A stretch of 64,000 nt of DNA, from contig OX637337.1 of assembly GCA_951799405.1 (NCBI GenBank), forward strand, positions 3,658,001-3,722,000, read 5' to 3'. The notes below the pieces were generated by a model that ran no database searches, was not told the origin of the DNA, and was given only the letters and a program-made list of their open reading frames with translations. Shown here piece after piece: positions 10,868 through 22,185 of this stretch. Each line of letters begins with the position of its first letter. Position 1 is the first letter of the stretch. This DNA comes from Agapetus fuscipes (lineage: Eukaryota > Arthropoda > Insecta > Trichoptera > Glossosomatidae). The translations under genes and the position numbers were made by a program.

Positions 10868-11291
10868 ATCGACGGTTAAAAGGAAGTAGGGCATAAGCGA
10901 CGTTTTGGTGAAAAATGAGTTATAAATTTGCTATTCGGGTTTAAACTTTCCGCTCTTTCTAATGCACTAACGCCCATAGATCTACGATAATTTTTGTTGT
11001 GGTTTATGCCCAAGCAAACAACTACGTTTTCAAAGTATATTTTTAGTGTAACCGACAAGATTGTGGTCTTTTTTGTCCTAAAGGCGCTTGTTAAATAAAA
11101 AAATCCTAAAACATCGTAAAACCACATTAATAGGAATGCCAATAAATGCCCTCTTTTTAATTTTAGAGCTGTTTTGATTTTAACGATATGATACCAAAAA
11201 AAAAGTTTAACAATTTTTCTGCAATGTCAAATTTTAAACTGCTCTCCTGAACAATTTAGTTTATGTCACTAATTGCCTTTTAACCGTCGAT
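10868..11291 (+). mobile_element. Family H MITE, Tc1/mariner-like ends
   Basis: Terminal inverted repeats TCGACGGTTAAAAGG (left) and CCTTTTAACCGTCGA (right) are flanked by TA on both sides, about 424 bp apart. There is no transposase. The TA duplication suggests mobilisation by a Tc1/mariner-type enzyme. Confidence 0.82.
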
Positions 11292-11708
11292 ATGAATATT
11301 TTTTTGGTGTTTTTTTTTTTAAATTTTCTTTCTACCTTCTCAATAAAAATAACAACTTAGATTTTTCCCATGTATATAAAAACATACTGCAATCAACCAT
11401 ACTTGTCGTTCGTGTTTTCGAGCACTTTGAATGGGCGTACATATCTACGTAGCGAGTAGTATTTTACCCGCACGTACGTATAACGTTGTTGTACATTTTT
11501 ACCCCTGAAATTAAATGTTCCAGCCGTACTTATGGCGTAATTGTACCATAAAAAAGATTACAACTTTGAGCCCTTAAAACGGGGAAAATTCATGCACTTT
11601 TCAAAGCAAACAACACACAGGTCCGCATTGAATTCATCGATGAATTTTAAAATCGCAATTAAGCTGCACATATAGTGTCACTCTTTGCAATTTTGGGATA
11701 TGATATGA
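11292..11708. other. No gene recognised
   Basis: AT-rich sequence with poly(T) runs. No supported feature. Confidence 0.4.
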
Positions 11709-11959
11709 TCTAAATCTAAACCTAAGTTGCAAAGATATAAATCATTTGAAATTCATATTAAATGCATTCCCACAAGCAGACACGCATAATTTCGCGCTAA
11801 CGCATGCCGCATGTGGACCTACAATATAAAAACCCAATCTGAAATTAACATAAGCCCTGCAACTCTTGCCGAACTTCCCTGAAACAGGGGTGACATTGGC
11901 AAAGTGAACCATTTTTTACAGTATAGGTGGTCAGCCTCATACCAACCTATAAGTCAATG
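11709..11959 (-). mobile_element. Family A dispersed element
   Basis: Full-length minus-strand copy from the (CTAAATCTAAAC) tail to the head ACCAACCTATAAGTCAATG. Confidence 0.78.
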
Positions 11960-12059
11960 ATAACATAAATAATTTAGTGTACCCAACGCATCTCAGCTGC
12001 TTTGTGCAACTTCTTACAGCGTTGTTCTCGAACCTATTTATTTTCACAAGTAAGGAAAC

Positions 12060-12150
12060 CTGCGTCACTAAAAAAAGTGTCATAGACCCATAGAATCTCT
12101 GAAATTTAGCGAGTCTCCCGCACAGGATCATTAAAAAAATATATATACTT
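12060..12150 (+). repeat. Isolated copy of the alternative SINE tail module
   Basis: Carries AAGTGTCATAGACCC and GAGTCTCCCGCACAGG before an A-rich end. The same module forms the 3' end of the family B SINE at 43943 and of the one at 53185. Confidence 0.6.
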
Positions 12151-12236
12151 ACAAAAATGTATGGAGGATACCTATGTATTTACAGTAGCAGCCCTGGAGA
12201 GTGTTTTAGTTTTCAAACATTTTAACCATTAACGTA

Positions 12237-12345
12237 ATAGGTGACCAAATAGGTGAGATTGCGAAAGAATGGAACCTTCAGAGTGAGAATAAGAGAAGAG
12301 TATGTATGAGGAATGTGATGAATGTTGAAGAGATGAGCTATGTTC
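12237..12345 (+). pseudogene. RTE-like LINE 3' end remnant
   Basis: The plus-strand translation retains GEIAKEWNLQSENKRRVC, matching the pattern near the C-terminus of the 20737-21237 fragment. Confidence 0.6.
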
Positions 12346-12540
12346 TGTCGATAAGCCTTCAAAACGACCACTACGCTCTGCCTTCACTGCTGTCAACAAG
12401 GTCATAGTGCCCAAAAGAGCGAACACATCAAATTTTGCAGACAGGAGCTTTGCGGTGGCCGGGCCGGTTGCCTGGAACAATTTGCCCGTCGGTGTTCGCG
12501 CGAACCGGCCTACCACCACTTTCAGAAAGGGACTGTAGAC

Positions 12541-15069
12541 TAAGGTGGATCGAAATCGTTTTTTTGGGAATTTCGATTTTGCGTTTGGCCAAAAGCTGCT
12601 CTATATCAATACAAACAATAAATTGTATCACCATAAGGTCGAAATATTTGATCTTATACTGCCCCAAAGCCTCGAAAAGTTAATAAAAATCATAAAAACT
12701 GCTATAAACTTAACATTTTTTTTTGTTTATTAAGAAAAAAATAATTGTAGTAAAATGAAGTTCAAATTTAAGCACAAAGCATGATTTTCTATAAAAGATA
12801 GAAAAAAGACCCTTTTATGGCAAAAAAAATTAAAAAATGGCAATCAACAGAAGTCTAGAAAATAGTGATTTTAAGAGAATTGGTAATCTTTCTTTAAATT
12901 GAAAAAAGGCATTATTTGTCGCGATTCCAGGTTTCTTTTAATGGATTCATCTCTTTTGATAAGACCGCAAACAGCAGCTGAAGTTTTTGTTACAATTTTT
13001 ACTAATCTTTCAGTGGCTAACGTGTAGAAAGGAAAATGGAAATGGCTTGAGATTAGTTCGTCAACAAGCGGTGGATTTTCTTAACAACGTGATGTTAATT
13101 CACCGTTCATAAATTTTGTAACAAGCGGCTTGGCCACATTATTTTCGTGCCAGTTTATAAGGTTTTTTATAATTATTGTCTGCATCAAAATCAAGTTTTG
13201 GCCGATCGTAGTTCGAATTCTTAAAATTATTTCCTGTCGCGTTTCAATATTCTTCACAAGGCTAGAACTCATAAAAAGGCAAAGCAAGTAAGATGTTTTT
13301 TGGATGATTGAAATATCCATTTCTCTGTTTAACAGGATGTAGTATCTGCTTTAAATTATCTGTCAAATATCGCGACATTTAGATTGTATTGTGTAAGTGT
13401 CTAGCACCATTAATGCAATGTGGTTAGTTTTGATGTAAGACCACATAAGAGCATCCACTTTCATTATATAATTGATAATATTAACAGCTTGTCAGATGGT
13501 TAAAAAAAAAACATAAAGCCGTAGTATTCTGTGAGCCATCTTGAATGCACTAGTTTTCCAGTGTTTCTTTTTAATAAGCTTTGAGAACAATATCCAGACT
13601 TTATAGTTATTCTCCGTTCAATAGGTAGATCACATTGGATAGTTAGAATCGAGACTATTGGAAGCTCTTCACAACTTTTTAATACCTTTTCTATGGGTCC
13701 AGAGTAAATTCTTAGTCCAACTGTACAACCATCAATATATTCAAATAATTGGCGCGGCAGTTCGTTGGCATGGAGTTGACAAATACACCACTGCAGCGGT
13801 TTTACTAGATAGTTTAAGTTTTTTGGAATGAATTTACCAATTCCATCTGTATTAACAATAGTTCTATCACATCCGATTACAGCAAAAAGGATGACATTGA
13901 TATCTTTACTGATTAAAATATCCATAATTTTTCTTTTTATTATTGCTGCTTTTCCAGTGCTTAAAGAAATATGACCAATGTACTGTTACCTTGCGTCTTT
14001 AAGTAAACTAATACGCTCCTCTATAATTATATTTCTCTTATGATCCACTATATTAAAGGTTTTATTTTTACGTCCATCAAAGTATAAACCCAAATCTTAG
14101 TAATCAGAATCAATGGTCACACCGCTGAACTTAGTTATTTGCTTTTCACGGGCTCTTCTAATTTTATTTTGATCGAAAACTTTGGATGAATATTTGTCTG
14201 AAATAATACCAACGCTTTGTGGCCAAAACAAGAGCAGCTTCAGCCTTGTTGGAAATGCCAAATTTATCCACAGGTTTTCCAGTATTTCAAGGTCAATATT
14301 TTTTAATGAATATGAATACGAAATTTGAGGTAGCGGTCTCTGAAGTGCTAGTTTTACTATTACTGTTGAGACTGGTTGTTGAGAGACATCAGTTGATAGG
14401 TCAGACAGATTTGGCAATGAACTTGTAGCTTTTTCTTTGTATGGTTAATATTATCTGTTTCCGGTTCAGCTTTTTTTTAATTTCCCGCAGCAGTTTTCAA
14501 ATCAACACTCCTTATGATCATTTATATTTTGGTTCTTTGATCAATCAGAATATTTTTCAGTTATCGGTACTTTTAGATGTTTTGCATAGTTAAATGAAGC
14601 CAATCTGTTGCATTAACACGCTGATATATTAAAAATACACTTAATATCTCTCGTAAATTTGTATGCGCAAAAAATATGAGTAGCGTACAACTATAGTTAC
14701 ATCTCTGAGAGCACCGAATTGGTGACGCGCGTCTGCGCGGAGTAACAAAGTTAGGGGGTGTCTCCACCCACCCCTCTCAAATTACAAGATACCAAACACG
14801 TAATTATAACTATTTCATTCATTTTAAAGAAACAAAATTATATTTCGTTTGATTTTATCTAATACTTGATTCTTAAACACAGGGGTAAAAATGAGTAGTT
14901 TTATGTATTTTTGTAATTTTTCTGATGACTTGGGGCAGTATAATAAATTAATATTTTGATAAGATTTTTTTTTATATCAGATACTCACCCCATAGAGCAA
15001 CTGTTCTGCATAACGCAATTACGAAAAAATGATTTTTAATTTTTTCCATACATACAGCGATCCACCTTA
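12541..15069. mobile_element. Decayed DNA transposon, 2.5 kb, 8-bp target duplication
   Basis: The ends TAAGGTGGATCG (left) and CGATCCACCTTA (right) are exact 12-bp inverted repeats. They are flanked by the perfect 8-bp duplication CTGTAGAC at 12533-12540 and 15070-15077. Removing the element restores the flanking LINE sequence. The internal minus-strand coding remnants are at 13081-14767. An 8-bp duplication fits hAT, P or Merlin types; I could not place the transposase. Confidence 0.9.
13081..14767 (-). pseudogene. Broken transposase-like ORF inside the 2.5-kb transposon
   Basis: Several minus-strand open segments (14767-14573, 14417-14097, 13925-13500, 13320-13081) lie in the expected order for one decayed protein. 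The clearest is 13925-13500, with FAVIGCDRTIVNTDGIGKF, PLQWCICQLHANELPRQLF and DGCTVGLRIYSGPIEKVL. Its pattern (CD-x-T-x-VNT ... PLQW-x-C-x-LH-x-NELP) looks like a conserved transposase-type core that I recall only from uncharacterised arthropod proteins. Frameshifts separate the segments and no single frame survives. Superfamily unassigned. Confidence 0.6.
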
Positions 15070-15343
15070 CTGTAGACACTGCTTTTCTCCAGAAGCCATG
15101 GCGCCCTTGAGATGGTCCTGGACCATTAAATGGCGCCACAGGAAAGAAATCATCCATCATCATCACCATCAAGGACAGAAAAAAATGAAGGTGCATCTGC
15201 GGAGGTACCGGCCACCCCTAGTGGAACGGCGGCAGGATACAGTAAAAGAAACACTTATCAAGGCTGATTAACGAAATTTTGTATTTAGTTGGATTTATTT
15301 AATGGATAAAAAAATTACACATTTATTTTTTCAGTTTAAGTTT

Positions 15344-15663
15344 GGACCGGTCCGTAATCCAGTGGCATCAATACTTCGGACTCGTAAATGGAAGGTTGTG
15401 GATTCGAATCCCGACAGAGCACAAAAATATAAGTACAATTTATGTTTTCAAATGTCCTCTTCGCTGGGTTGAAAAATTCATAAACCTTTACCAAAGACCG
15501 GTCACTGAAAGGGCCATCCATCCTTACAACAACTAGGTCTTGCTTGAGAATTGGCGCTGTCTTCAGCGGCGACTGAGCTCGAAGAGTGCTCTTGAGGTGT
15601 GATACACACAAGCACAGCGCTCACCATAATAAATCATCCTAATATTATTATTATTATTTCTAA
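15344..15663 (+). mobile_element. tRNA-derived SINE, family B
   Basis: Full-length copy from GACCGGTCCGTAATCCAGTGG through GTGGATTCGAATCCC to an (ATT)n tail at 15640-15660. Confidence 0.85.
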
Positions 15664-15775
15664 CTCCATGCCTGCCGCTTGCATTCCACCTCCCGTTTTG
15701 GGTTGTTCGGTGCAAGTTGCAGTGTGATTTATGCAATCATTATTATATCAGCAGATGCACCGGCTTATCGTGCAC

Positions 15776-15835
15776 CCAAACACCGAAACTGCAAAACACC
15801 GAAACTGCAAAACACCGAAACAGCGATTCACCCAA
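15776..15835 (+). repeat. Short tandem repeat, about 16-bp unit
   Basis: Three degenerate units of AAACACCGAAACTGCA. Confidence 0.7.
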
Positions 15836-15939
15836 ACCACAAATTAGCGTTTTTAACCTTACTACTTAAAAAACAGGTGCATTCAGAAGGCTGTGAAACT
15901 AAATTATTGATAAAGTCTTTATGAAAAAAAATACAAGAC

Positions 15940-16400
15940 GTATGTGATGTTTTGTCTTGTGATGTTTTGTCCTTGTGTGTTTTGTCATAGTGAAGTATTT
16001 TTGTGTTGTTTTGTCATTGTGATGTTTTCTCAATCTCATGTGATGCTCCTTGGCTGATAGGTTGGTATGAGGCTGACCCCCCGTGCTGTAAAAATAGGTT
16101 TACTTTTACCAATGCCACCCCAGTTTCAGGGGAAGGTGGCAGGAGCTGCAAGGTGAGTTGTCATGTGAGGTTTCGCTTATTTCTACGCACACATGCAGAA
16201 TGTGTAGGCGGGAACCTACATGTGCCTGTCTGTGGGCATGTGTTTAATATGAGTCTTAAATGTTAGCATATCTTGCAGCTTAGATTATAAATTATAGATA
16301 TAGATGTACTTACCTGCTGCCATTGTGATTGTCTATCATGTGTTCTTTTGTCATGTGTCGTTTTGTCACTGTTCCGACCTATTCTGTCACAATCTGTAGG
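15940..16400 (+). repeat. Degenerate minisatellite related to the 43.5-kb and 49-kb arrays
   Basis: Units of the type TGATGTTTTGTC and CATGTGTCGTTTTGTCA lie at 15940-16045 and 16320-16400, split by a family A copy. The words match the regular 15-bp array at 43556-43850. Confidence 0.65.
16047..16300 (+). mobile_element. Family A dispersed element, inside degenerate minisatellite
   Basis: Starts CTCCTTGGCTGATAGG and ends TTGCAGCTTAGATTATAA. It belongs to the GTGGC-core subfamily. Confidence 0.75.
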
Positions 16401-16504
16401 TCATATACTCGTAGATAGATGAAAAACAATAAAACCGCGTGTGATCAAGTGAACAGGCTGTCGAATGTTCTCCATACAAATTGTATTCAAATTTGACACC
16501 ATAA

Positions 16505-16592
16505 GCTCTTCATGCGCGGCCACGGGAGTGTATTAAATATAATTCTAATGTAACATATCTTTGCAACTTAGATTATAGACATATATATAAGT
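16505..16592 (+). mobile_element. Family A element, 3' fragment
   Basis: Only the last 85 bases remain (GTGTATTAAATATAATTC ... GCAACTTAGATTATAG). Confidence 0.6.
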
Positions 16593-16599
16593 AGACAGG

Positions 16600-16978
16600 G
16601 TGTTGTATGCAAATTTCGGGATCTCCCTGGTGAATGCTTGTGGTGTCTACCCTGCTTCCAGAATTGTAGGGACCGTGGGAAAGCGCCGCCTGCTCCTGAC
16701 TGATATCTCACTCCACAATATCATCCATGACGTCATGCATTCATCATCCACTCTGAGGAGTGAGTGGAGGTACCTGTATTCCCTCCTTGGGTCCTGTACG
16801 AATAATAACACCGAGAAAGGCGTGGCTTGCAAAAGCAAATTCGAAAGAAGCATGCTCTAGCCCGTGTCCCTACAAATTAGTCGAAGATAACTCGTTCACA
16901 GACAGTTCATCCATTGACAAATCGGTCAGAAGATTTTTTGGTCAACAGCTGACTCGCAATGCAACAAAGCTGCACATA
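16600..16978. other. GC-richer unassigned stretch
   Basis: Less AT-rich than its surroundings and open on both strands for 60-86 codons. No domain recognised. The part 16860-16930 resembles 4735-4800 inverted, so at least that portion is repeat-derived. Confidence 0.4.
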
Positions 16979-17245
16979 TAGTGTAACTTCTTGCCGCGTT
17001 ATCCCCGAAGGGTTTTGCATGTGGCGAATGGAACCCTGTTCATTTTTACAGCTAAGGGGACAGTTATTTCAGTTGTAGTGGGATTTTAGCAGCTGACGAA
17101 GGATCTGGTACTAATTTATTGTGAAGGCTGAGTAAACCTTGCCGGAATTTTATTTTGTGGTTTGAAATAAACACTGAAACGGGAAATCATTTCTGACACC
17201 CTCGCGCGGGATTCGAACCCGAGCTCACGGCAAGTGCCGAGTAAA
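16979..17245 (-). mobile_element. tRNA-derived SINE, family C
   Basis: Minus-strand copy with a gggattcgaacccgagctc B-box region near 17208. Its head is cut by a second family C copy that follows at once. Confidence 0.8.
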
Positions 17246-17249
17246 ATAT

Positions 17250-17485
17250 ATTTTTTTTACAGGTAAGGAGGGCAGTTATTTCAGTTGTAGTGGTTTACCA
17301 GCTGACGAAGGACCTGGTACTCATTTCCTGTGAAGGCTGAGTAAACCTTTCCGTCATTGTATTTTGGGGCTTGAAATAAACACCGAAACGGAAAATCATT
17401 GCTGTCATTCTCGGTGGGATTCGAAACCGAGCTCATGGCATGGAATGCAAGCACTCTACCAACTGAGCTATCGACTGGACTCTGG
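17250..17485 (-). mobile_element. tRNA-derived SINE, family C, tandem with the preceding copy
   Basis: Retains the A-box side TAGCTCAGTTGG (read as ccaactgagcta at 17459) and a B-box region near 17410. The tail starts at the poly(T) preceding 17265. Confidence 0.8.
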
Positions 17486-18340
17486 TACAGATAATTCGTG
17501 AAATATCGGTCACGGAAAATTTGGCCATACGACAGTTGATCCACCAACTACATTTCAGTCACATAAATACAATATAGGTTTACAAAGAAAGAAAACTTTT
17601 AGAAGTTTTATTAATTAATTGTTGTTTTCTGTGATGGAGGTGCCTGTGGACCATATACATACATATTGTATGTGACCAGATGTCGTTGGCTGTAAAGCCG
17701 TGTGATCGAACTTTTTTGTGACCGAATTGTCTGTGACCGATATGTCGTTTACTGAAAAGTCGTGTGGACGATCTGCCGTGTGACCGATTTGTACATGGCC
17801 GAGTTGTTTTTCTTAGTGTTGACGACGAAACAATGGATCATTTTTACTATTTTTTTAAGTTTTCATCGATAAATATTTGCTTCTATGGCGTGGCACCCTT
17901 CCGTCGGTTGCCATGACAACATAACAGATATTATTTCGTTAATTATAATCCCAGTCATCAACTTAAGCCCCCCTCTGTCAACCATTTTCATCCCCCACCC
18001 TCATACCTACCCACACATCAACCTACTTATCAACCTATTTAAGCCAGTGGCGGAGGCTCATAATTTTCTGTAATGAGACCCTTTAGAAAACAAGTATTAA
18101 ATTTATCAGAAACGCAAAACGCAACTAAACTATACATCTAGAGCAAGTTTTTACCGAGCTGTCCAAAAAAGAGTTAGATGTTGTGTATGAAACCTATTTA
18201 GTTTTACATATAAATAGGGTGTTCTCCTTAATATGATTAAAAAAAGAAATGTACACATTAAAGATTCATACAAATAAACTATGAATTTAAAAAAATATAT
18301 ATGAATACCTAGTTCAGTAGAAGTGCGAGTTTCCCAGCTC
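17486..18340. other. No gene; degenerate GTGACCGA-type repeats at 17660-17810
   Basis: Words such as TGTGACCGA, TGTCGTT and GTGTGACCGA recur irregularly. The rest is AT-rich with a C-rich patch near 17960-18000. No supported coding region. Confidence 0.45.
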
Positions 18341-18349
18341 TTGGGGTGG

Positions 18350-18500
18350 CTGGTTTTCATTTCTTGTGAAGGCTGAGTAAGCATTGCTTATATTTTATTT
18401 TGGCTTTGGAATAACATCGGAAACGGTAAATTATTTCTGACACCGTTGGTTGGACTCAAACCCTAGCCCTCAGCATAGCTTGGTAAATAATTCAACTAAT
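18350..18500 (-). mobile_element. Family C SINE fragment
   Basis: Contains TTCTTGTGAAGGCTGAGTAAGC and a degraded B-box region. The head is lost. Confidence 0.6.
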
Positions 18501-18567
18501 TATATTTAAAAAAATCTTGAATGTTGGTTCTACACTCACAATACTAAAAAAAAGGATACCAAACTCA

Positions 18568-19036
18568 CAGGACCGGATTAAGGGTGATTCGAACGGTGCG
18601 ACCGAACCAGCCCCCCCCTCCCCCCCGCATCCTAGGGGCTCCCGAAATGTTTAATAATATAAATTTCAAAGAAGTTTTCAACGTAAATTTATTCACAGGA
18701 CAAGATTTTTCAAGAATTTACGACAACGGGGTTAAAAAATACAAAAGAATTACAAAAAAAGTAGTTTAAAAAGATATTCACTTAAATTTTTTGGGCCCCA
18801 AAAAGTACAAGAAGAAGTATTTTTACAAAACTTTTCATAAACTCTATGTGCACAGTTTTTTTTTTTTTTAATTAAGGGAGTCTCCCGAACAGGATTCTTT
18901 GAAATAAAATTAAACGCTGTAGGCAGTAGTCCTTCGTGTTGACAATAAGTTTTTTTTGGGGGCATAGGTTGAGGGAGTAGGGTTGCCCCCCTGGTTTCTC
19001 CGCTCCAGGGCCCTCAATGGTCTTAAAACGGGCCTG
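18568..19036. mobile_element. hAT-type MITE
   Basis: The left end CAGGACCGGATTAAGGG and the right end, read inverted as CAGGCCCGTTTTAAGAC, are imperfect inverted repeats. A C-rich run and CCTAGGGGCTCCCG follow the left end. No clear target duplication was seen, so the boundaries are tentative. Confidence 0.55.
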
Positions 19037-19062
19037 ATAATACAAAAAATAATTCTAATCCT

Positions 19063-19092
19063 AGGTGGTTAGCCTACCTATAAGTCAAGGAA
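19063..19092 (-). mobile_element. Family A element, head fragment
   Basis: Only the head remains, inverted (AACCTATAAGTCAAGGAA type, here GCCTACCTATAAGTCAAGG). Confidence 0.5.
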
Positions 19093-19869
19093 TGGAATAA
19101 TTTGTTTTTAAGATAATTTTTAAAGGAAGTCGATGGGAATCGTGTTATATTGATTCTACGCCACTGCCTCAGCCTCATTTCTACGTATGAGGAGGCTCAT
19201 ACGTAGACAGGAACAACCCCTATGAAATGGGCTTATTCCTCATTAGTATGTACCTATAAGCTATAATATACATGCGAGTAGGTATGTATGTGTAAAGAAT
19301 ATGCTAACAAAATAATTACGTCGTTTTAATGATCATAAATGCCTGAAATCTGACATGGCTTATTTAATCAAAATGAAGATCATAATAAGAGAATTTGTAG
19401 GAAAAAGATTATGACTCTGAATTAAATGTTAGGACAATAATAAGAGATTATAGAGTGATTTATTTGGTGAGCGTCATTTTTCTGTTAATCATACTTCAAG
19501 AGCCCTCGGCAAGCTCGGTTGTCGCCAAACATGACCGAATTGGTGTAATGCTGGGTGAACATTAAATCGCTTTACGATTAAGTTGCAAAGATATTTTATT
19601 TTTCTGAAAAATTACCAGAGGTATTTTGTTACCAATATCATTTTTTGAGCCCGCGTTGTAGATTGTGTGTTGCTCTATTGTTTTGCGTGACTACAAACTG
19701 TGTACGCACGCAAACAAAAAAAAAATCTTCTTCGAATTTGCTTACTTCCAATGCATCCGTCCCTTTTTCATCCTTCTCCGTCCTTTTTCGAAATGGAAAA
19801 AGCAAAATCAAGACCCTAGTAAGTATTGGGATTTTTTTTTTACAAAATGGGTGGTCAGTCTCATATGAC

Positions 19870-20120
19870 GCTCCCCCAGTTCTTGTTTATCGTATAAGCC
19901 AATATTGCCAAATATGACTTTTTCATGCAGTTGTCTTAAGAATCAAATTCTACACAATCTGAGCTAAGAAAAACCGTACAACTCGATAATGTGAGAGTTT
20001 TTTAAAATATTTTTTTAATAAATTTCTTGTTTTCATAAGACACATTGGTCCAGTACACATGCAAACATTGCTCATGTGAAATTTTCCCAATGGCGCATAC
20101 GATAAACAAGGACTAAGGCA
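19870..20120 (-). mobile_element. Family F MITE
   Basis: The inverted ends GTTCTTGTTTATCG and CGATAAACAAGGAC flank a core with AAGACACATTGGTCCAGTAC and ACATTGCTCATGTG, shared with copies at 42355, 53783, 58150 and 62298. Confidence 0.7.
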
Positions 20121-20513
20121 GCGATGAGTCTATAAAAGCGATACATTTGCAAAATATACCTACAACGTAATTTGTATAAACAAAATTTAGACTTATCACA
20201 TCAATGGACGGTAAATTCGTCTGATTTGGCCGCCTGAAGTGAGCCTCATTTAGGTATCCACTAATAATGATGATGATGTGGATGATTGATGTGCCGGCCG
20301 ACGCTATGGTCTAATGGTCCCGGCATGATTCTCCATGACACAACATTAGTTGTCCGAAGTTTCCGACATTGTCCGGCTCGTCAATACTTTGTAACAATCT
20401 CCGTCAATGATTTATTGACATGAGAAACCTAATTATGTGAGTGTACCTACTAGCAGTATTTTCTTGTCCATCATCCATGGTTTGTCTGTTTTTTGTGTGT
20501 TGATATTCCTATA

Positions 20514-20736
20514 TAATCTATAATCTGTCTATAATCTAAGTTGCAAGGATGTATTCATTTAAAGTTCTCAGATGTATGCCCACAAACAAACACGTGTAGT
20601 TCGCATTACAAATGCTGAATGTGTACTTACAAATAAAATATTAACCTCAAATTAACATAAGCCCTACAACTTCTGCCGACCTTCCCTGACACAGGGGTGA
20701 CATTGACAAAGTGAACCATTTTTTACAGTATGGGTG
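20514..20736 (-). mobile_element. Family A element, head truncated at an RTE fragment
   Basis: Minus-strand copy that stops at ACAGTATGGGTG, exactly where LINE sequence begins. Confidence 0.78.
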
Positions 20737-21237
20737 ATATCTAAAAATGCTCGATTGGCGGTACGCAGTGGCATACTTTTACCCACCTTGATGTATGGAA
20801 GCGAGGCCTGGACGGTGAATGAAAGTGAAATTAGTAAAGTCCATACTGTTGAAATGGACTTTCTAAGAAGTATGATTGGGAAAAAACGGAGTGACAGGGT
20901 GAGGAATGATTTTGTAAGAGAAGAATGTGGTGCAAGAGAAAGTGTGAAAGTGAAGATTAAAAGAAGTTTGTTAAGATGGTTTGGGCATATGGAGAGAATG
21001 AATGAGGAAAGACTGACGAAGAAAGTATATGTTGGTAGAATAGATGGATGTCGTGGTAGAGGAAGACCGAGAAAGGTATGGATGGACCAAATATCCGAAA
21101 TTGCGAATGAATGGAATATCCAGAGTCATAATAAAAGAAGAGCCTGTATGAAGAAAATTATGACTCTGGAGGAAATGAAAGAAGTATGTAAGGACAGAAA
21201 GAAATGGCGGTTGATCTGTAATGTTGGCGGCTAGGGT
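20734..21237 (+). pseudogene. LINE reverse transcriptase C-terminal domain (RTE-like)
   Basis: A 166-codon frame representing only the C-terminal part of a reverse transcriptase. Motifs: LLPTLMYGSEAWTVN, RSLLRWFGHMERM and GRGRPRKVWMDQI, typical of the region after the polymerase domain in RTE-type and related LINEs. The polymerase and endonuclease parts are missing, so this is a truncated copy. Fragments of the same family lie at 9655, 12237, 29885, 46055, 46408, 51938, 54319 and 59275. Confidence 0.78.
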
Positions 21238-21335
21238 TTATTAAATTGGAATTTGTTTTTATTTGTAAATGGATATTTTGTGTTTGGATTTTATTATTTA
21301 GTGATGTATAAAATGTAATTTGTCGTGTGTGTGTG
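20737..21335 (+). mobile_element. RTE-like LINE, 5'-truncated 3' end
   Basis: The open frame 20734-21234 ends in a stop and is followed by a short 3' UTR ending in a GTGTGT run directly before a family A element. The same 3' end to family A junction occurs inverted near 59212. Confidence 0.78.
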
Positions 21336-21594
21336 TTCCTTGACTTATAGGTTGGTATGCGGCTGACCACCCATGCTGTAAAAATGGTTCACTTTGCCAA
21401 TGTCACCCCTGTCTCAGGGAAGGACGGCAAGAGTTGCAGGGTGTATGTCCATTTGAGATTTGGTTTTTATGTTGTAGGTTCACATGAGGCATGTGCAAGC
21501 GCGAACTTGTACGTGTCTGGTTGTGAGAATGCATGTAATGTGAATCTCCAATGTAACATATCTTTGCAACTTAGATTAGATTAGATTAGATTAG
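21336..21594 (+). mobile_element. Family A dispersed element (GTGTATGTCC subfamily)
   Basis: Full-length copy ending GCAACTTAG followed by ATTAG repeats. Near-identical to the copies at 58957-59212 (minus) and 62919-63175 (plus). Confidence 0.82.
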
Positions 21595-21629
21595 GTGGTC
21601 AGCCTCATACCAACCTTTAAGTCAAGGAA
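21595..21629 (-). mobile_element. Family A element, head fragment
   Basis: The inverted head GGTGGTCAGCCTCATACC ... AAGTCAAGGAA abuts the tail array of the previous copy. Confidence 0.65.
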
Positions 21630-21639
21630 TGAAAAAAAA

Positions 21640-21990
21640 TGTTTTTTTTTGTGCGAATCACACCTCAAGGGCCCACTTTAAGCTTGATTGTCTTGTGGCT
21701 ATAGAAAGCGCTAATGAGGTTGGAACATCGAAATGGGTGCAAAAATTAATCTCGTCCGTCAGCTGGGTTGCTAGGAAAAATGTAAACAAGAATTTTTATA
21801 TTGGTTTCTAAGGACGGCAGCCCCATACAAGACTGAATTTAATAAGTGAGAAAAAAATCTAAATTCAAAAATGTTCGGACCTCATTCTCAAGCAAGACCC
21901 AGTCCTTGTAAGACTGGATGGACCTTTGGTAAAGTTGAAACTATAATTTTATCAACTCAGCAACAAAATGCAACTAAACCGCATATATAG
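21640..21990 (-). mobile_element. Family B SINE fragments, scrambled
   Basis: Pieces of the body (CACACCTCAAGGGCCC; AAGCAAGACCCAGTCC ... TGGATGGACCTTTGG) are separated by unrelated sequence. Confidence 0.5.
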
Positions 21991-22185
21991 TTTAATTTTT
22001 TACCGCGTTGTCTCCATTGTGACGCTTGAACCAAGTAGGAAAAATTTCCCACCTTCCGAAGGCGCTGGTTCTCATTTGCTGTGAATGCTGTGTAAACCTT
22101 GCTATTATTTTATTGTGGGCTTGAAAAGAGGAAATAGTTTCTGATACCTAAGGGCGGGGATAAAATCCTGACCTTCTGACAAATA
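21960..22185 (-). mobile_element. Family C SINE, diverged
   Basis: Contains AACCGCATATATAG, CCGCGTTGTC and a CTTGCTATTATTTTATTGTGGG segment in the family order. Confidence 0.55.

Larger units (their letters stand above)
12346..15190 (+). pseudogene. LINE reverse transcriptase C-terminus, split by a DNA transposon
   Basis: The first part (12346-12540) reads SNFADRSFAVAGPVAWNNLP, the AGP-x2-WN-x-LP motif of LINE C-termini. The rest continues at 15070-15190 through RSHGALEMVLDH to a stop, then an (ATC)n tail. One premature TAG (CTGTAG) spans the insertion site. The same LINE family recurs at 32665 (minus) and a relative at 49583 (minus). Confidence 0.82.

Noticed and set aside
14219..14428. Plus-strand frame inside the 2.5-kb transposon
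   Set aside because: Antisense to the better-supported decayed transposase segments.
17195..17480. tRNA gene candidates at GATTCGAACC boxes (also 26890, 43995, 55950, 60450)
   Set aside because: The boxes belong to tRNA-derived SINEs with 200-300-base bodies; no full cloverleaf with acceptor stem was seen.
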